Positions 1-13,194 of a DNA stretch of 64,000 nucleotides are shown in pieces. The notes under the pieces were generated by a model. It was not told where the DNA came from. It made no database searches and saw nothing but the letters and a program-made list of their open reading frames with translations. The DNA is taken from assembly GCA_973895155.1 (NCBI GenBank), contig OZ316893.1:12400001-12464000 (forward strand), read 5' to 3'. Each line of letters opens with the position of its first letter. The first letter of the stretch is position 1. The translations under genes and the position numbers were made by a program. The stretch comes from Marsupella aquatica (taxonomy: Eukaryota > Marchantiophyta).

Positions 1-112
1 GAACGTCACATGTCTCTAGCTGCCAGGGGGCATATGTGGCAGATCAACTGTTCCATTTCAAATAATTGTATAATACATGTCATATTTACAGATATATACT
101 TGAAGAAATTGA
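1..112 (-). other. 3' flank/UTR of the choline kinase gene
   Basis: This AT-rich stretch follows the TGA stop (113-115) of the minus-strand kinase gene. It is presumably 3' UTR. I see no canonical AATAAA signal on the minus strand. Confidence 0.4.
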
Positions 113-2744
113 TCAAGAAGATTTTCCGCTGTCAGTCGACTTTGCCAAATAATACTGGTCTAATCTTTGTCTTGCATACTCCAAGAAGTCATAGTCTATA
201 TCCGAAGTTAATGCCTGCATTAAAACAACCAGAGTGATACATTAGTCAGTGAGGCACGACTAGACAATACACATTAGGTAAGGGCCCTCCAATGTCAAGA
301 TAACTAGTGTAGCTTCGGAATGATGAGGTGCACCTTTCAGAACCTTCACTCAAGAGGATTCCGAGAGTTTTAAATAATGAGGCTGTAGATAAGATACTCA
401 CGGAAATGAATCCCCACAACGCCCAGTGGATATGGCTAGCTTGGGTATATAAATCCACATCTTTCATCAAGGATTCAACATCAGACTGAGAAACTGGCTT
501 GCCTGCAACCGTAGCAAAGAGAGGGGTCAGCAAGAACTAGCATGCCAAAAACCAAAATATAGCAGGTACGGCGTCTAATGTTGCTGGCCTAATAGTTGTA
601 GTGTTGGCCTGTAACCGATCGAGGAACTGAAACCGCAATCTATTATACCAAAACAAATAGTCCGGGCTCACTTTGCTGTCGCTATTATTGTCTTATGCGA
701 AAAGATTTAACACGTTGCGACATTTTGGAAACTAGAAATGGCAATGGCCATTGCTGAATCTGTGATTCTACAGCATGACGGATGGCATTGGGGACTAGTA
801 TCCGTTATCTGAATGGCACAGGACAAAAAATCCCGAAATAGTACACAAACCTTCCATGACCAACAACCGGCACTTAAGAGTTTACCAGACAAAATGAAAC
901 CTATACCTGATGCTTCCAAGTAGGTGCGAACAAATCTTAAACGCTCCTTGTGGTCTGAGGCATCCCAAAACAAACAACTTATAAGAATCAATCCGAAGTA
1001 ACACACAAAACTTATCATGGAACATTATTATTGAATAGGAAAAGCATCTGAACATAAAGACGGGACGAACTACTGATGTGAAAGACGATCCTCACCGGGA
1101 TATTTGCTGTAGTCAAGCACATGAGGCGTATCTGTGTGATAATTGGCAGCCATTTCACAGAAGTGGTTCGCAATATCAAGCGCCACGGGATTGAAGCTTG
1201 CGTACTCGTAATCCTGAACAGATACAAATCACATAGGTAATCTTACGTGATGATGCTGCTATATTGATTGAAAGATCTGCAGCTAAGACACGAAGTTGCA
1301 TTCAAGTGGATTTGAAACAACCTCAAAACCACATTCAAACACATTCTAGAGTATGACAGCTTGCCACAAGGCAAAGTTGACCATACCATTGCAAGTATGT
1401 TAACTTGGAACCATAGAGAGTAAACGGTTAAGGTGATCAATGAACAAAGTTGGAGATTCTAAAAATTCTGCAATCCATGAGTACGTTTGAGAGGTGAGAC
1501 ATACAATTAAAGTGACGGTATTGTCATTCTCATCAATCATGATGTTTCCATATTGTAGGTCGTTATGACAATACCCCACGACCTCTCCTGAATGCCAGAG
1601 TCGTTTCTCCAACTCAGTTATTTCCTCTCGTAAGGAATTCAGCCGAAACCTTTCCTTCAGTTCTGGGCTAGCTAACTCCAATGTTTTCTGCAACCACGCA
1701 CTTTGAAAAATAATGCGACCCAATTGAAGTTAACTTCGCCTTCACCATAGCTATAGCAGGTGTCACGTATATCCACCATCCAAAAGCTGGGATTTTGAAA
1801 CAAAGAGCAACAAATGTGATACCAAGTATCCAGGTCCTACAAGAGTGCTGATGCCTCATTTTACAGCAAAAAACAGCGGCGAGCAAGTCGTTTTGAAAGT
1901 TAAGAATGGTGCCCATAACATCCTTTCTCATTTAAATGCAGAAGCCATGGTCTCATCAATGCAAATATATGTCCAACAATTCCTGCCCATTAAAAATTGA
2001 GGTTGAGCGAAGAATGCGCTCACAAACCTTAGGCGTTCCCATAACTTAGGCTCTGCTGGTCCAGGCATATCCAATTCATGGAACTGTCTCAATTTGACTG
2101 CAATTTTGTCTGATACCACGGGGTTTCTCAAGTCTTCAGCTGACAAGGTCTGCACGCGGGCCATTCGAGATGTCAGTAATCAACAACGACCGTGTCACAT
2201 CCACGACAATCATAGCAAACCAAACGTTTCCAATAGACATTTCCGAGAATTATGTGTTGTTGCTCACAACCCATCGTGAGCTAACAGCCATCCCTGGCCC
2301 AACTCATCTGCGATCGGCTCACACGGGACAGCTCAATTCAGTCCATTTCATCTACCTATTCTTGAAAGCGGGTCCAGAGGGTACTGAAAAAATCTCATAC
2401 AAATCAGTACAAGATGCTTCCGACAACGAATTCCGCCAGCCACGCAATGCACTCACCGTACCCTAGCATTAAGAAACTCTTCGACGCGGCCGTTGGGAAA
2501 TCGTGCGAGCAAGCGGGGTCCTTGTCCATGCTGGGACATTCTCTCAAATGTGAGCATTTCGTCTTCTCTACTGAAAAACAGCTCAGAGCTTTCTCCATAA
2601 ACGCGCACGAGCACCTTTCGTGACCTCTGTCCTTCCTCCATCGGGGCCCATTTGCACTGAAACACCTGGTTGGTCATCGCACCCTTCAAAGGCTTCAAAC
2701 GCAAGTTGCGATATCCTGTAATATCGGTCCATCTCTTCGCCAAT
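113..2744 (-). CDS. choline/ethanolamine kinase, seven exons (N-terminus not located)
   Basis: Catalyses ATP-dependent phosphorylation of choline or ethanolamine, the first step of the CDP-choline (Kennedy) route to phospholipids; expected to be cytosolic. Exons, in coding order: 2744-2462, 2149-2028, 1700-1505, 1213-1096, 954-907, 502-402, 214-113. All introns are GT-AG and the phases join without a break, giving about 322 residues. The sequence shows the N-lobe (KGAMTNQVF), the linker [16 protein letters not shown] across intron 1, the Brenner kinase motif [10 protein letters not shown], and the choline kinase signature [18 protein letters not shown] at the start of exon 4. The C-terminal helix region [13 protein letters not shown] lies in the last exon. 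The donor of intron 1 (AGG|GTACGG) was chosen over the nearby GGTGAGT because only it keeps the family motif. The first exon starts at a good acceptor (2745/2744) in mid-codon, so some 20 N-terminal residues lie in an exon I could not place. Whether choline or ethanolamine is preferred cannot be read from sequence. Confidence 0.93.
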
Positions 2745-3560
2745 CTGGGCGGAAACAAGGCCACAACTCAGTACTTCGCCACAGTCAGGCTTCATCGTGG
2801 GACGGGAAGTACGGATTTTGAAACCCCAATTATAGCTGTGGAAGGAATTGAGCACAAACAAGAACCCAAGGCATGAGGCCTCAATGTCACACGGAGCCAA
2901 TGTTGCCCAAACCCACACAGTTTCAATCTGCTCAGTTCTTTAAACCTAGACGGTGCGAGTCGACCCTTCACTCTCCTGAACACTAAAAACATCCAGGTTT
3001 CCCCTTTGGAAGCACTACAACGCTCCAGTTCCCTCCACTTGAAAAGCTTGGGCGTGGAGTACATGGACAGAAACGAAATCCCAATGTGACTGCCCAAGAA
3101 GGCAGGCACAACACTGACTCCTTCCTTGACAGCATGTGTCTGAAGAAGAAAGCTCCCAACGGTCAGGTCTGAAGAAGAAAGCTGTACTTGGCTTGCTTGC
3201 TCATATCGAAACGAACGACATCCGACTTTCTAGATTGATAGACCAGACACACACGGTACAGCAGATAGGCAAGCACGCAGGCAGGGATGGGCTGGAACTG
3301 ACTTGTGCAAAACGGGATACGCTTCTGAGGGAACTCTCCATCCATTCGACTCTTCTTCGACCTGGAGATCACCGTCGGCACCACTTCCTGCTCATTATAC
3401 CAAAACATCACACGAGTTCGTCAATTAGTACATCATCGTAGCCATACACGACAATCCTCGAACAGCGTTTTCTGCTCAACTTAGAGACACGCACCCACAG
3501 CCTACACATCAAGCTTAAAGCGAAAATTTCTGAGCAACCAGGCACGGACGAAGGCAAGCC

Positions 3561-3590
3561 AGGCAAGGCAAGGCAAGGCAAGGCAAGGGA
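3561..3590. repeat. (GGCAA)n microsatellite
   Basis: About six imperfect copies of the pentamer GGCAA lie in the 5' region of the kinase gene. Confidence 0.85.
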
Positions 3591-3794
3591 AATCTACCAA
3601 ACGTTGATGTCGAGGACGTGGCGGAATGCAGATTCACGTCGCTGCTGTTGTAGTGCAACAATTCCATCGTCTCCATTCAGCCGGCAATCATTCACTGCAA
3701 TCCTGATCGATTGAGCTCCCTCTCCAACCAACGCAAGAAAGAACCGTGAGCTCCACAACACCGGACGCAAAACAATTTCACAACACACAGGACC

Positions 3795-3822
3795 ACCGCA
3801 CCGCACCGCACCGCACCGCAGA
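3795..3822. repeat. (CCGCA)n microsatellite
   Basis: Five to six copies of the pentamer CCGCA lie in the 5' region of the kinase gene. A pentamer repeat also sits upstream of the HSP20-domain gene. Confidence 0.85.
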
Positions 3823-4489
3823 GTGGCGTTGTTGTATATCTGAGTGAATCGAATGAAAGCTCTGACGGACGGAAAGAAGGGCCTAATAATAATAATGATC
3901 GAACGAACGAAGCCGAAAAGGATCCCTTGCGATGGCGTGGAGCAGCGGAATCTGAAGGGCTGACCTGACCTGTACAGCACGTCAACATAGAGCTGCTGTT
4001 CGTCGCAACGGGTGGGGCGAAGCTTCAGAGATTCAGGCCTTTCAGGGATTCAGGGATTCAGTCAGAGTCCGTGAGTGGGCCACAGATTCGCAGAATTCCG
4101 CAGCTACAGAGCGCAATCGGATCGGAGTAGCAATTTATTTAATTGCAATGCCGGACACCGAACTGCAACGATTTTTGGTGTCCACATTGCACTCGTGTCC
4201 CTTCGTCACTGAAGGAGTGGTGGGGAAGGGAAAGTTTTGTGGGCTTGCTTGTCGAGAGTTTTGTGAGTACTTTTGTGAGTACTTTTGTGAGTACTAAAGT
4301 GTACTGTAGCGGACTAATCTAAGCATGCGCTGGGCTGGCCCTCAGCATCTCACTGCCGCGTGGCAGCTAATCTACGGTTCGTAGGATTGGGCCCACCGAC
4401 TTCAAATCCAAACCAAATGTACATGCAAAAAAAACAACAACCATTTATTTAGTTAGTTATGAAAATATCACACTCTAAGGGGGGCCTTA

Positions 4490-4840
4490 CAAGGACTGGG
4501 ATCAGGAGTTTCCTTTTTTTCCTATGTGTTTGAGATGTAATCCTAGCCATTCAAGAGTGTGAAAAAAGAGTGTGAAAAAAGGCTAGACTTCACTGTACAT
4601 GAACTTGGGTCACGATGGGGCAAAGGTGTACTTCCTTATTTTCCTATGTGTGAGATGCAATCCTAGCCATTCAAATGTGGGAATGGGCGGACTTCACTTT
4701 ACATGAACTTGGGACACAATCGGGCAATGGTGGACTTTCTTTTTATCCTATGTGTGAGATGCTGTCCTAGCCATTCAAATGTGGGAACAGGCCAGACTTC
4801 ACTTTACATGAACTTCAGGGCACAATAAGGCAAAACCATT
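4490..4840. repeat. tandem repeat, three units of about 104-122 bp
   Basis: The unit contains CCTATGTGTGAGATGCAATC, then CTAGCCATTCAA, then GACTTCACTTTACATGAACT. The common start CCTATGTG lies at 4521, 4643 and 4747. Confidence 0.85.
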
Positions 4841-5394
4841 GCCCAAACAAGTTAGCTGTAAGTGGGCCCCCTTGGGATCCCTTTCTTTTGTTGATGTGGA
4901 CATGTTTTTTCTGTCTAAAACTTAGACCTCCTGTTGAGGTGGTCTAAAACACTGGAGCAAGTGGCCCCTTCTGTCCAGGGTATTGCATTTATACACATTT
5001 TGGCTCAGGTATTTTAACTTTGGTGTATGGATGTACCATCAACTTTGCTTTGGATGGAGAGACTGAATGGCGGCCACCACCTTCTTGTAAACCTCCTAAG
5101 AGGACAGGATCCCACAAGTAAGAGAACCAATAAGAGCCATTGTTTCTTTGCTGAGTTCTCCCTAATTTGCTGGTGCTCGGTGTCATTCGCCCAGCTTCAG
5201 TGGCCCTACCTTATTTTGTCTTGTAAAGATTTCACAGGTCAGGAACTCAATGGCCTCTGGCCCCTGTCCTTGCTTCTTCACTATGTGTGCCCCTAGGCTT
5301 ACCTCACAAGGAGGTTGAGGCATAAAATTCTCAGTCAATCTTTGAGTGCCATTTGTTAAGTTAAAGGCCAAAAACAAAGGTTTGACTACATAAA

Positions 5395-5600
5395 TATACA
5401 TCACACTTCCGAAAACCAGAAGGCGCCACACAGGGAGAGACAACTCCAAGAGAAGGAGACCCAATGAAGTGGAGAAAACAAGGTAAAAAGCCCAAGAGTC
5501 CCAAAAAGAGAGCCCTCCACAACAAAAACCCTAATGGGAGGCAAACTGAAAATCCTGGTAAAGCTATGAGGTGACCGCGTAGACATAATTAATTTCACAA
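5395..5600 (-). repeat. dispersed repeat family A, copy 1
   Basis: On the minus strand this reads as a pyrimidine/GT-rich stretch with CATTAGGGTTTTTGTTGTGG and TTTTCTCC blocks. Similar blocks recur near 26250-26430, 28820-29035 and 35815-36035. It is probably a retroposon 3' region; its identity is unknown. Confidence 0.5.
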
Positions 5601-5984
5601 CTCATACAATTTCTCCACTCCTTGGGTGATTTCAGAATGACTGTGAGCAAGCTTGGCCCATGAAACATTAATTCCTCCGTCATCAAACTCACCCACTCCT
5701 TCCGTAAGAATGCAAAAGTAAGCGTTCACAATTTACAAAGGCATGAGACCCATTGATAAAGGAAGAAAATATGGGAAGAAGTAAGAGTGACCTGGTGGAA
5801 ACAGGGCTGGACATAATTGGATTCTAAGGACCGTCTTGCATGTAGTAGGCCCTCAGTTTTTCTGCCTTCAAGTCTCCAAAAACTGCGGTTGGGAAAATTC
5901 ATGAGGGATACCCCTTGCAATTTATGATGCTGCTATGTGTCACTGGGTCAGGCAACTACAACTGGTGTAAAGTGAGTTAATTTG

Positions 5985-6060
5985 GTTTATTCAGCTTTCA
6001 CAGGGTCAGGAGTTCAATCGCCAGAAAGTTTCAAGCCTTTGCCCTTCAGTCACCACTTTA
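5985..6060 (+). repeat. possible tRNA-derived SINE fragment
   Basis: CACAGGGTCAGGAGTTCAATCGCC contains a B-box-like AGTTCAATC. A diverged relative, TTCACAGGTCAGGAACTCAA, lies at about 5229. No complete A/B promoter pair is visible. Confidence 0.3.
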
Positions 6061-7600
6061 ATTGTTGTGAAACCTGGCTATTGAGGGGCTTCATGCATGA
6101 AATTTGCCATTTTTAATACAATGCTAGACGATCAATTTAGGGTTGCAAAAACTTATGGCCAAATACATTGAAGATAGTTCTAAACCTGGTAAATCTTCTA
6201 TATGGCTTGCAGTTATCTTGCATGTAGGCCGCACAAGAGCCAGACATCAATTCTTTGGTCCTTAAAACTCCCTAAATTACAGGGAAAAAACCCTGCTATT
6301 TTATTTAGACTGTGTAGGTGTTTTGCAGGAGTTTGTACCTTCAAAAATAGGACATCAATGGCCACAACATTTGCAAACTTTGCCCTCAGATTTCCACTTA
6401 ACAAGTTGTTGAGTTTGGCTAATGCGACGGTTCAGGCATGAACTTCTCCAGCACTGATATGCTGCTAGACAATCAGATTAGGGCGACATGCATGAAGTTG
6501 CAGACATGACTTGCACCTACTCATATCCACTCCTATGTTGCCTAACTCCAGCATTGGGTCCTCACACGTTTATAACTGGGTTGGCATTTGGAATTTGGCC
6601 ATGGATGAGGAGACCATGATGAGCATTAACGGGAGAAGTAGGGAGCGTTGGATTTAGCATGGGCATGGGCTAGTGGCTAGACCTTTACATTCTAAAGTAA
6701 GGGATTCGTTGAACCTAGGGAGCTTAAGAAGTGATTTTGAACACACTGTTGCATATATTCAGACTACCAAGACATTGCCGAAGCATGAGTTTGCTAAAGA
6801 AAGTGGATGTTTGCATATTGGTGTCATCAGAGCACGTGTAAATATGGGAAAATGAAAGTATTGGAAATGCAGACCCCGTGGCAGCACCTGGAATACCGTA
6901 CAAGCTTGGTGGTCACAAGCATGTAAGGCATGTCTTGAATGGATATGACAATCTGTGGTTATGGCCCGAGCAAGATTGAGGTACAAAGGTGGGGGAGCTT
7001 AGATCTACACGCATGGGCATAGCTCTAAGCTTGGATACCCGTTGCACAAACAAAATCTGATGAGTGTGTCCAAGCTACTTAAGAGCGCTTATCCAAGCCC
7101 GTCAGTTGGGGCATAAGGGTGTTAACCCTTAGTTTTTGCTGATAGAAAGACTGGCACAGTTGGGGATAATGTATTTGCTTATTAGTTTACTAACAATTGT
7201 TGAACTTGAAACAAGACAACAACTAAGTTGTCCATTGCTTTATTGAGTGGGTTATGTACCTTGGGGATATGTATGTATGTGCGGGCAGCGGAATTGAGTC
7301 TGTGCCTGGTAGCCTTGGAGAAATAAGTGTGGCTTTGTATGGAAGTTGTTGTGGGCAACAAAGGAGTCAACTTATTCAAAGTTCTGTGTTAGATAACGCT
7401 AAGGGTTGAGCCATGTCTGATTTTCTTTATCAGAACAAGGTGGTTTAAAAAGAATAGTATTCCTTAAAGCGGCTGCCCTGTTGCTGTTCTCTGTGCTTAA
7501 ATGACTCTGCAACTTGTGTTTTCTAGTAAGTCCTCACCATTGGCAAGGAGTCTTTGAATGTCACTGTTACCAAGTCAGTGAGAAGTAATTGCAAGTTTAG

Positions 7601-7764
7601 ATATAAGGAATAGTGTCCTTATGACAAACCTTACCATTATTGGCAATTTAGACCTAGGTTTACTAAACACCCTATGACTTGCATATAAGGAATAGTGTCC
7701 TTATGACAAACCTTACCATTTTTGGCAATTTAGACCTAGGTTTACTAAACACCCTATGACTTGC
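7601..7764. repeat. tandem duplication, 82-bp unit, two copies
   Basis: Two nearly identical copies start with ATATAAGGAATAGTGTCCTT at 7601 and 7683 and end at CCTATGACTTGCA. The near identity indicates a recent duplication. Confidence 0.95.
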
Positions 7765-7765
7765 A

Positions 7766-8100
7766 CTGATTTCCCTGAGGGCCTTTGTTGTGTGCCTGTT
7801 TTGGGGCTTTCGTGTTTCCCTTGGCTTGGCGGCTGTCTTGGGTTCGCCTGGGTCCTGGTCTTTGTTTAGGGTCTTTCTTTCGTGTTGTTGGCTTGCTGCC
7901 CTGTCCTCTCTGCTGCGCCTTGTTGGGGGCCGGCGCTCTCGCCTTGGGGGGGCTTTTGGGTGCCCTGGTTTCCGGGATTTTTTCCTCCTCCCGCTGGTTT
8001 TTGCCGCGGGTGTTGTTGAATAAAAATCGGGCCCTGTTGCTTCCCCCACCCCCCCAAAAAAAAAAAACCAAAAAAAAAGGAAAGAAAGGAATAACAATAA
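7766..8100 (+). repeat. GT/CT-rich retroposon-like segment ending in an A-rich tail
   Basis: A G+T/C-rich 280-bp block, sharply different from its AT-rich flanks, is followed by C-runs, a 12-A run and more A-rich sequence (about 8050-8100). A polar segment with a 3' A tail is the shape of a non-LTR retroposon. The overlapping long ORFs here reflect composition, not coding. It may belong to repeat family A. Confidence 0.45.
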
Positions 8101-10018
8101 AGGTGGTTTAAAAAGAACTTAGAGAAAACAAAGGCGGCAAGGTCTTGTGAGGAAGAGAAAGAGAAAGGAGAAAAGAGTCTGGAAATGATTTGATCGCTAA
8201 CCCTTGTTCACGGTGAGGGCAGCACGGGCAGCTCTTATCAAAATTTATGCAATGTACCCTAATGCCTGAAAAGTTGTCATTGTGGCTATGTCATCATTGC
8301 CGTCAGGTTGCCCTTACAGAAATGTCGTTGGCACAGAAAGTGTGTCCTTGTGAAAGTGTCGTCGCTGCACAAAATCTAGGTTGTCTTGTGCACATGGTTG
8401 CAACATGAAAGTAGGGGATAGAAGTCATAAAAGGGTAGGGACGGTTGGGCCCGCAGTTGAGGCAATAGCTAGGGCAAGAGTTGGATTGGGATGGTGGGTC
8501 AAAAAGTGTCAGGTGCCAGTGCCTTGCCAGGAAAAATAAGATAAGGGGAAAGGCAAAAGCAAATTATTAAAGAAAGAAAAAAAACTCCATGCGAAAAGAA
8601 GAATACGTAGGGTGACGCAAAGAAAATTATAAAACGGGAGACAAAGATAAGTGCAACCTGAATGGGGGCCCAAACATTGTGGGAGGTAAAGTCATTTGGC
8701 CCCATGAATTTCACCCTTAACCTTACAATACAATACAGCAATATATAAAACCCAAGCCTCCTACCAACAGGATTGTTTGAAGGAAAAAAGGGAGAAAATA
8801 AAAATCTTGAATAAAGCAAAAGAATATGAAGCCCGGATGGACCCAGGGGTTTGTTCTACTCATGGATTGCCTAAAGTTATCAGACAATTTACACCAAAAT
8901 AAGAGAGACCAACTGAGTTTGGAAGGACACTTCAATATTGCTAAGGACGCCTGGAGTGGATTTTTAAATACCCAACGAACTAGGAGCTGTTGGTTTTTGG
9001 CAAAGTTATGCACTTATTTCAATAACTTTTGGATATCTACATAAATCTCAGATTTTCCAGCATGTTCTTTGACACTCAAGAAACAGACGATAGATGATGC
9101 CCCCGTCCATTACCTCCAAAGTTTGATTTTTCTGAGATCATTTGCTCCTTTTTTGATGAGCCCAAGAATGATCAATTGTTATAAACTAACTGCCAACAAA
9201 TGCTTCCAGTTGTGATGAACGCTGAGTAGTTCAGAAGGAGCCATAAAATTCCATTTTTGGGAAGGACACTTCAGTTTTGTGAAGGACTCCCAGAGTTGTT
9301 TGGGCATCACGGGTGACTTACCACCCGAAGATATAAATAAAGCCAGTTAAAAATAGTCAGGAGCCCCTTGACAGGTCAGATTTCAGTCAAAACCATAAAT
9401 GGTGCTACCTGAGTCTATTTAGACATTTCATACCAGTCCATCGAAGCTTTGGAAATCCATCCAAGTTTCAGAGCAAACCCCTCCGTCCACTCCAGGTTTT
9501 ATTTACGGACCCCCATTAGGGGTCCTTTGCAAAATTCCTGGCTCCATAGTGCGCCACATCATCATGGCACGCTGCAAACAGGAAGAGACTTGTTTTTGGA
9601 TAAAATTAACTTTTGCATTTGTGTTTGTGGCAAGTTTTCTGTAAAAACTGGGACGCCATGCCATGCCGTAAAAAAGAATGTAAAAAAAAATGACATGCAA
9701 ATCAAAAGACAAAAAGATTGAGGTAAAACTGCTCCCAATAACTGTTTTATTTACATTTTGATTTTATTCAAAACATAAAATTTTCTCGGTAGCAATTTTT
9801 GATTTGACATTGCTGAGTCAAATCATAATGAAAACTCACGTATAATATGGCATTAGAAAGATCTTGAAGAGACGGTCCTGATGAGCTCAGCATTGTCATC
9901 ATTCGGTAAGAATTGAGTAAGTAATTTGAAAAATAAAATCTACCCGTGATTTCATAATCTCTAACGTGAATAGAAATCTTTGTTGTACAACCCCTGACAT
10001 GTTAACCCCCTCCATGAG

Positions 10019-10265
10019 AATGAACCTACAATTGACAGATTTTATTGAGTATTAAGGATATTATGAATTTTAAAATTCTTTAGCTTTTTAATGAACTTAA
10101 CATTGATAGATTTAGTTGAGTTCTGAGGAGATTATAAGTTTCCAATGTTCTTTAGCTTTCCAATGAGTGTAACATTGGGAGATTTTATCAGGTACTAAAG
10201 TGGTCATGAGTTTCTAAACTTCTCTAGCTTTCGATCGATTCCAAATTCCACAATTGGAGATTTGC
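10019..10265 (+). repeat. minisatellite B, about four units of ~72 bp
   Basis: The units carry AATGAACTTAACATTGATAGA followed by TTAGTTGAGT and a TCTTTAGCTTT block, starting at about 10019, 10090, 10162 and 10237. A longer, inverted array of the same family lies at 40640-41250. Confidence 0.75.
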
Positions 10266-10857
10266 TTCCATGAAATTTTTTGTCTTAAATGATTATGCGA
10301 GTGATTATGCAAAGTTAATGATTTGATGACACCGATGACTTCTCTCTCTTCGTCTATCTGCGTGTAGGAATTGAAAGTGATTACTTTTGATGCAACTTGA
10401 GTGCATCCAGCATCCCGTCGGTACTGTGGAAGAAACCGTCGAGCACCATTTTGCTAAAGTGGGCAATTAAGCTACCCACACATTAAACAATAGTTCACAT
10501 TGCAACTGGTTTTACAAATGATGTTAATTATGGTTGCCTTGGTAAGTTTGGCAACTGTTTCAAGTGTCAAACATTGACTTGTCCATTTTTGAAATTTTTT
10601 TCTTTAGATTTGGAGGTTCATCTAGGCTTCAGTTTCTAGATAAGTGCCTCTAAAATAACATGGGGGTCCACGGATTAATTTCAAAGAAAAGTTCTAGGAA
10701 AAACCCCAACAAAAAATCAAAGCCATCTCTTCCCACAGCACGTCTCGTTTTTCCATACACCGGAGTAAGGGGAAGTCAGGTACAGGTGTACCTTCATATC
10801 ATAGTACTTATGTATGTCATGCATATGTACCATGTACCTTCTAATCCCTTTCCCTTG

Positions 10858-10975
10858 CACACAATAAACCCCCCCTTGGACAGCTCTTTTCCGTCAATCC
10901 GAGTAGTGCCCAAACACACAATGAACACCCCTCCCCCTGGACAGCTTCTTTTAGTCAATTCCTATAGTGCCCAAA
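10858..10975. repeat. tandem duplication, ~58-bp unit, two diverged copies
   Basis: ACACAATAAACCCC...GGACAGCTCTTTT...TAGTGCCCAAAC is repeated once, from 10859 and from about 10915. Confidence 0.8.
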
Positions 10976-12344
10976 AACAAAAGAAAACATTTGTATTTTG
11001 TTTTTTCCTATCAAGTTTGTAAAGAGATCATAGGTAGACTTTTGGCCTGATTCCCTATCATTTATAAAAAGTAGATATCTCATACTCTGCTTACATAGCA
11101 TTTTAGATTTAATTTAATCTATCTCCCATACACAAAGTTGAGAGACACTTGATATCGCCACAAAGACAGCTTGAGCCAAAGACTTTAAACCTAGCCCACC
11201 GCCCACTTTTGGTACCAAAAAAGTTAACAAGACTAATATTAGTCTGAGTTTTTGTGTTGCTTATGTAAGTGGGACAACTCTACTGCATGGCCGCGTGGAC
11301 AGAACATCAAAACTGGCGCCAATGGAAAAATGACTCCGCTGTTGACACACTGCTTGTAGGGACTAATTATGAAATGATTGACAACAAAAAGTCTCTTGTG
11401 CTGATTTTCAACAGTACTACAGATGAGGTGAACACCACCAAAGTACTGTCTCACTCATTGCTACAAATTTGCTAGTCTAACCTCACTGAACTTAAACCAC
11501 ACCTGCCACTATAAAGCTTCATTCCATGTCTCACTACTCACCATAAAAGGTGGAACACTAGCATGTTTTGTGGAGTACTTGCCAAAAAAAGGTTTTGCAG
11601 TCAGCACCGTTTGTGGAGCTCAAAGCCATTTCTGAACTTGTACTCCTTAGAATGAGAGCTACGGGTTACCCGTAGCCCTTCATAGGGGCAGGTGTGGTTT
11701 AATGGAATGCTTCAATGCAAGAATGATGAAAGAAGTCCTGCAATTCAAGAATCTGGCATTCAACAAGGACCTGTTGAAGTGACGCAAAGCAAAGCGAGAG
11801 CATACACAGATTACCAAGCGGGCGCACCTGGAGCACATGAGACTACTCCATCATATCTTCAAGATGCTGAATATAGACATGTTCATCGGCCTGATGAGGC
11901 TCCAAGAAAATGTTGTTGTTGACAGAAACAAGAGCAGCGACAAGGGTCTCCTCATAGATGTTCCTGCCAGGAGGTCCCCAATGAGGACGTCTTTGCTGGG
12001 TCATCCAGCGCATTCAAAGCCCCGTGGAGATGCCATTTGCATGCTACACATATAGCATCAACCTACTATAATACATACATTGATATGAATTCAGCCATGT
12101 TGTGAAACAGTTCACTCATGTTAAATTATTTTGTTGGGTACAACTTTGGTACATCATATATTCAAATGTCTCTATCCACATAAATCAATACAATGGAACC
12201 TATTAAATTAAGAATCCACTGTATCTACTAATAAATTGCATAATCCATGTAATGCAATTAATTAATCTGTCCCATCACCGAGAATAAAATCGCCCATGCA
12301 CCATCTTACTAATAATTTGCAAACTAAAGTTACATTAAGGTCTA

Positions 12345-12920
12345 CTGTCTAGAGTGAAGCCTATAGATTGTAACCCCCACTAAGGACAAAACTGAGAATG
12401 AGGGTGCACAAGAAAGGGAGCAAAGATGAACAAAAGTGACATTGACTCTAAATAAAAACAAAACTGAAATGAGTATGAACAGAAAAAAGGATGAGGCAAA
12501 GATGAAGGGGAGACAACGTAGAATCTTTTTTTTGCAATACTTTTTGTTGTTGTTATGTTCATATCTACAGTATTTATGTTCTAGGAACAAGTGATTGGGG
12601 ATTTTTTGTTGTTGTTATGTTCATATCTACAGTATTTATGTTCAAGGAACAAGTGATCCGGCTAATAAAGCGTGATGCAAAGTTGCTTTTTAGGACTACC
12701 GTCTAGAATGAAGCCTTTAACCGTAACTCTAATAATGGGACAAAAATGACAGTGACTAGTTAACGACAAAACTGAAAATGAGGATAATGAAGAATTTTGG
12801 GAAACAAATTTTATACAGTGATGGGGCAAAGATGAAAAAAAATAAGTAGAGGAATTTTTTTGTGCATTCTCTTTATCTTTGTTCAAGGAACAGGTAGTTA
12901 GGCTAGTTCTGTTTAAAAAG
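12345..12920. repeat. composite duplication (about 330-bp spacing plus an inner 61-bp duplication)
   Basis: A block with CTGTCTAGAGTGAAGCC and GACAAAACTGAGAATGAGG (about 12345-12405) recurs diverged at about 12695-12785. Between them GTTGTTATGTTCATATCTAC begins a 61-bp unit present twice (about 12541-12662). Confidence 0.8.
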
Positions 12921-13194
12921 CACAAAAAAGCACAATCACATACGGAAGGAAGGGGGGTCCATAATCTAATTTATCGCGGGGCTGGTGTGGATGGCAACTT
13001 CCTTCTAGCGACCGCCTCTCACTAACAAAGTCTCGGACCGGACATTCCCTGCACCGGGTAGGATTGCTTACAGGTCTCTTGTTGTTGGCTCAGCTCTCTG
13101 GGTGCTCATTTGTGGTACCATGGCTCCAGCGGGCATGGGTTCTCCTATCTCATCCCTCTAACAAATTGATGAACAAGTCTATAAGAAAAGCAAA

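Larger units (their letters stand above)
2745..4300 (-). promoter_or_regulatory. upstream region of the kinase gene (missing first exon, 5' UTR, promoter)
   Basis: This 1.5-kb stretch must hold the unplaced first coding exon and the promoter of the kinase. No ATG-containing exon with a fitting donor was convincing. It contains short tandem repeats: a duplicated CTGAAGAAGAAAGCT (about 3138 and 3169), (GGCAA)n at 3561-3590, (CCGCA)n at about 3795-3822 and a triple TTTTGTGAGTAC at 4258-4296. Confidence 0.4.

Noticed and set aside
7672-8111. Several overlapping long ORFs on both strands
   Set aside because: They are open because the block is GT/C-rich and low in stop codons; the proteins are low-complexity.
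11692-12055. Possible coding fragment
   Set aside because: Compositionally protein-like, but it has a stop in each frame, no splice sites that join, and no recognised family.
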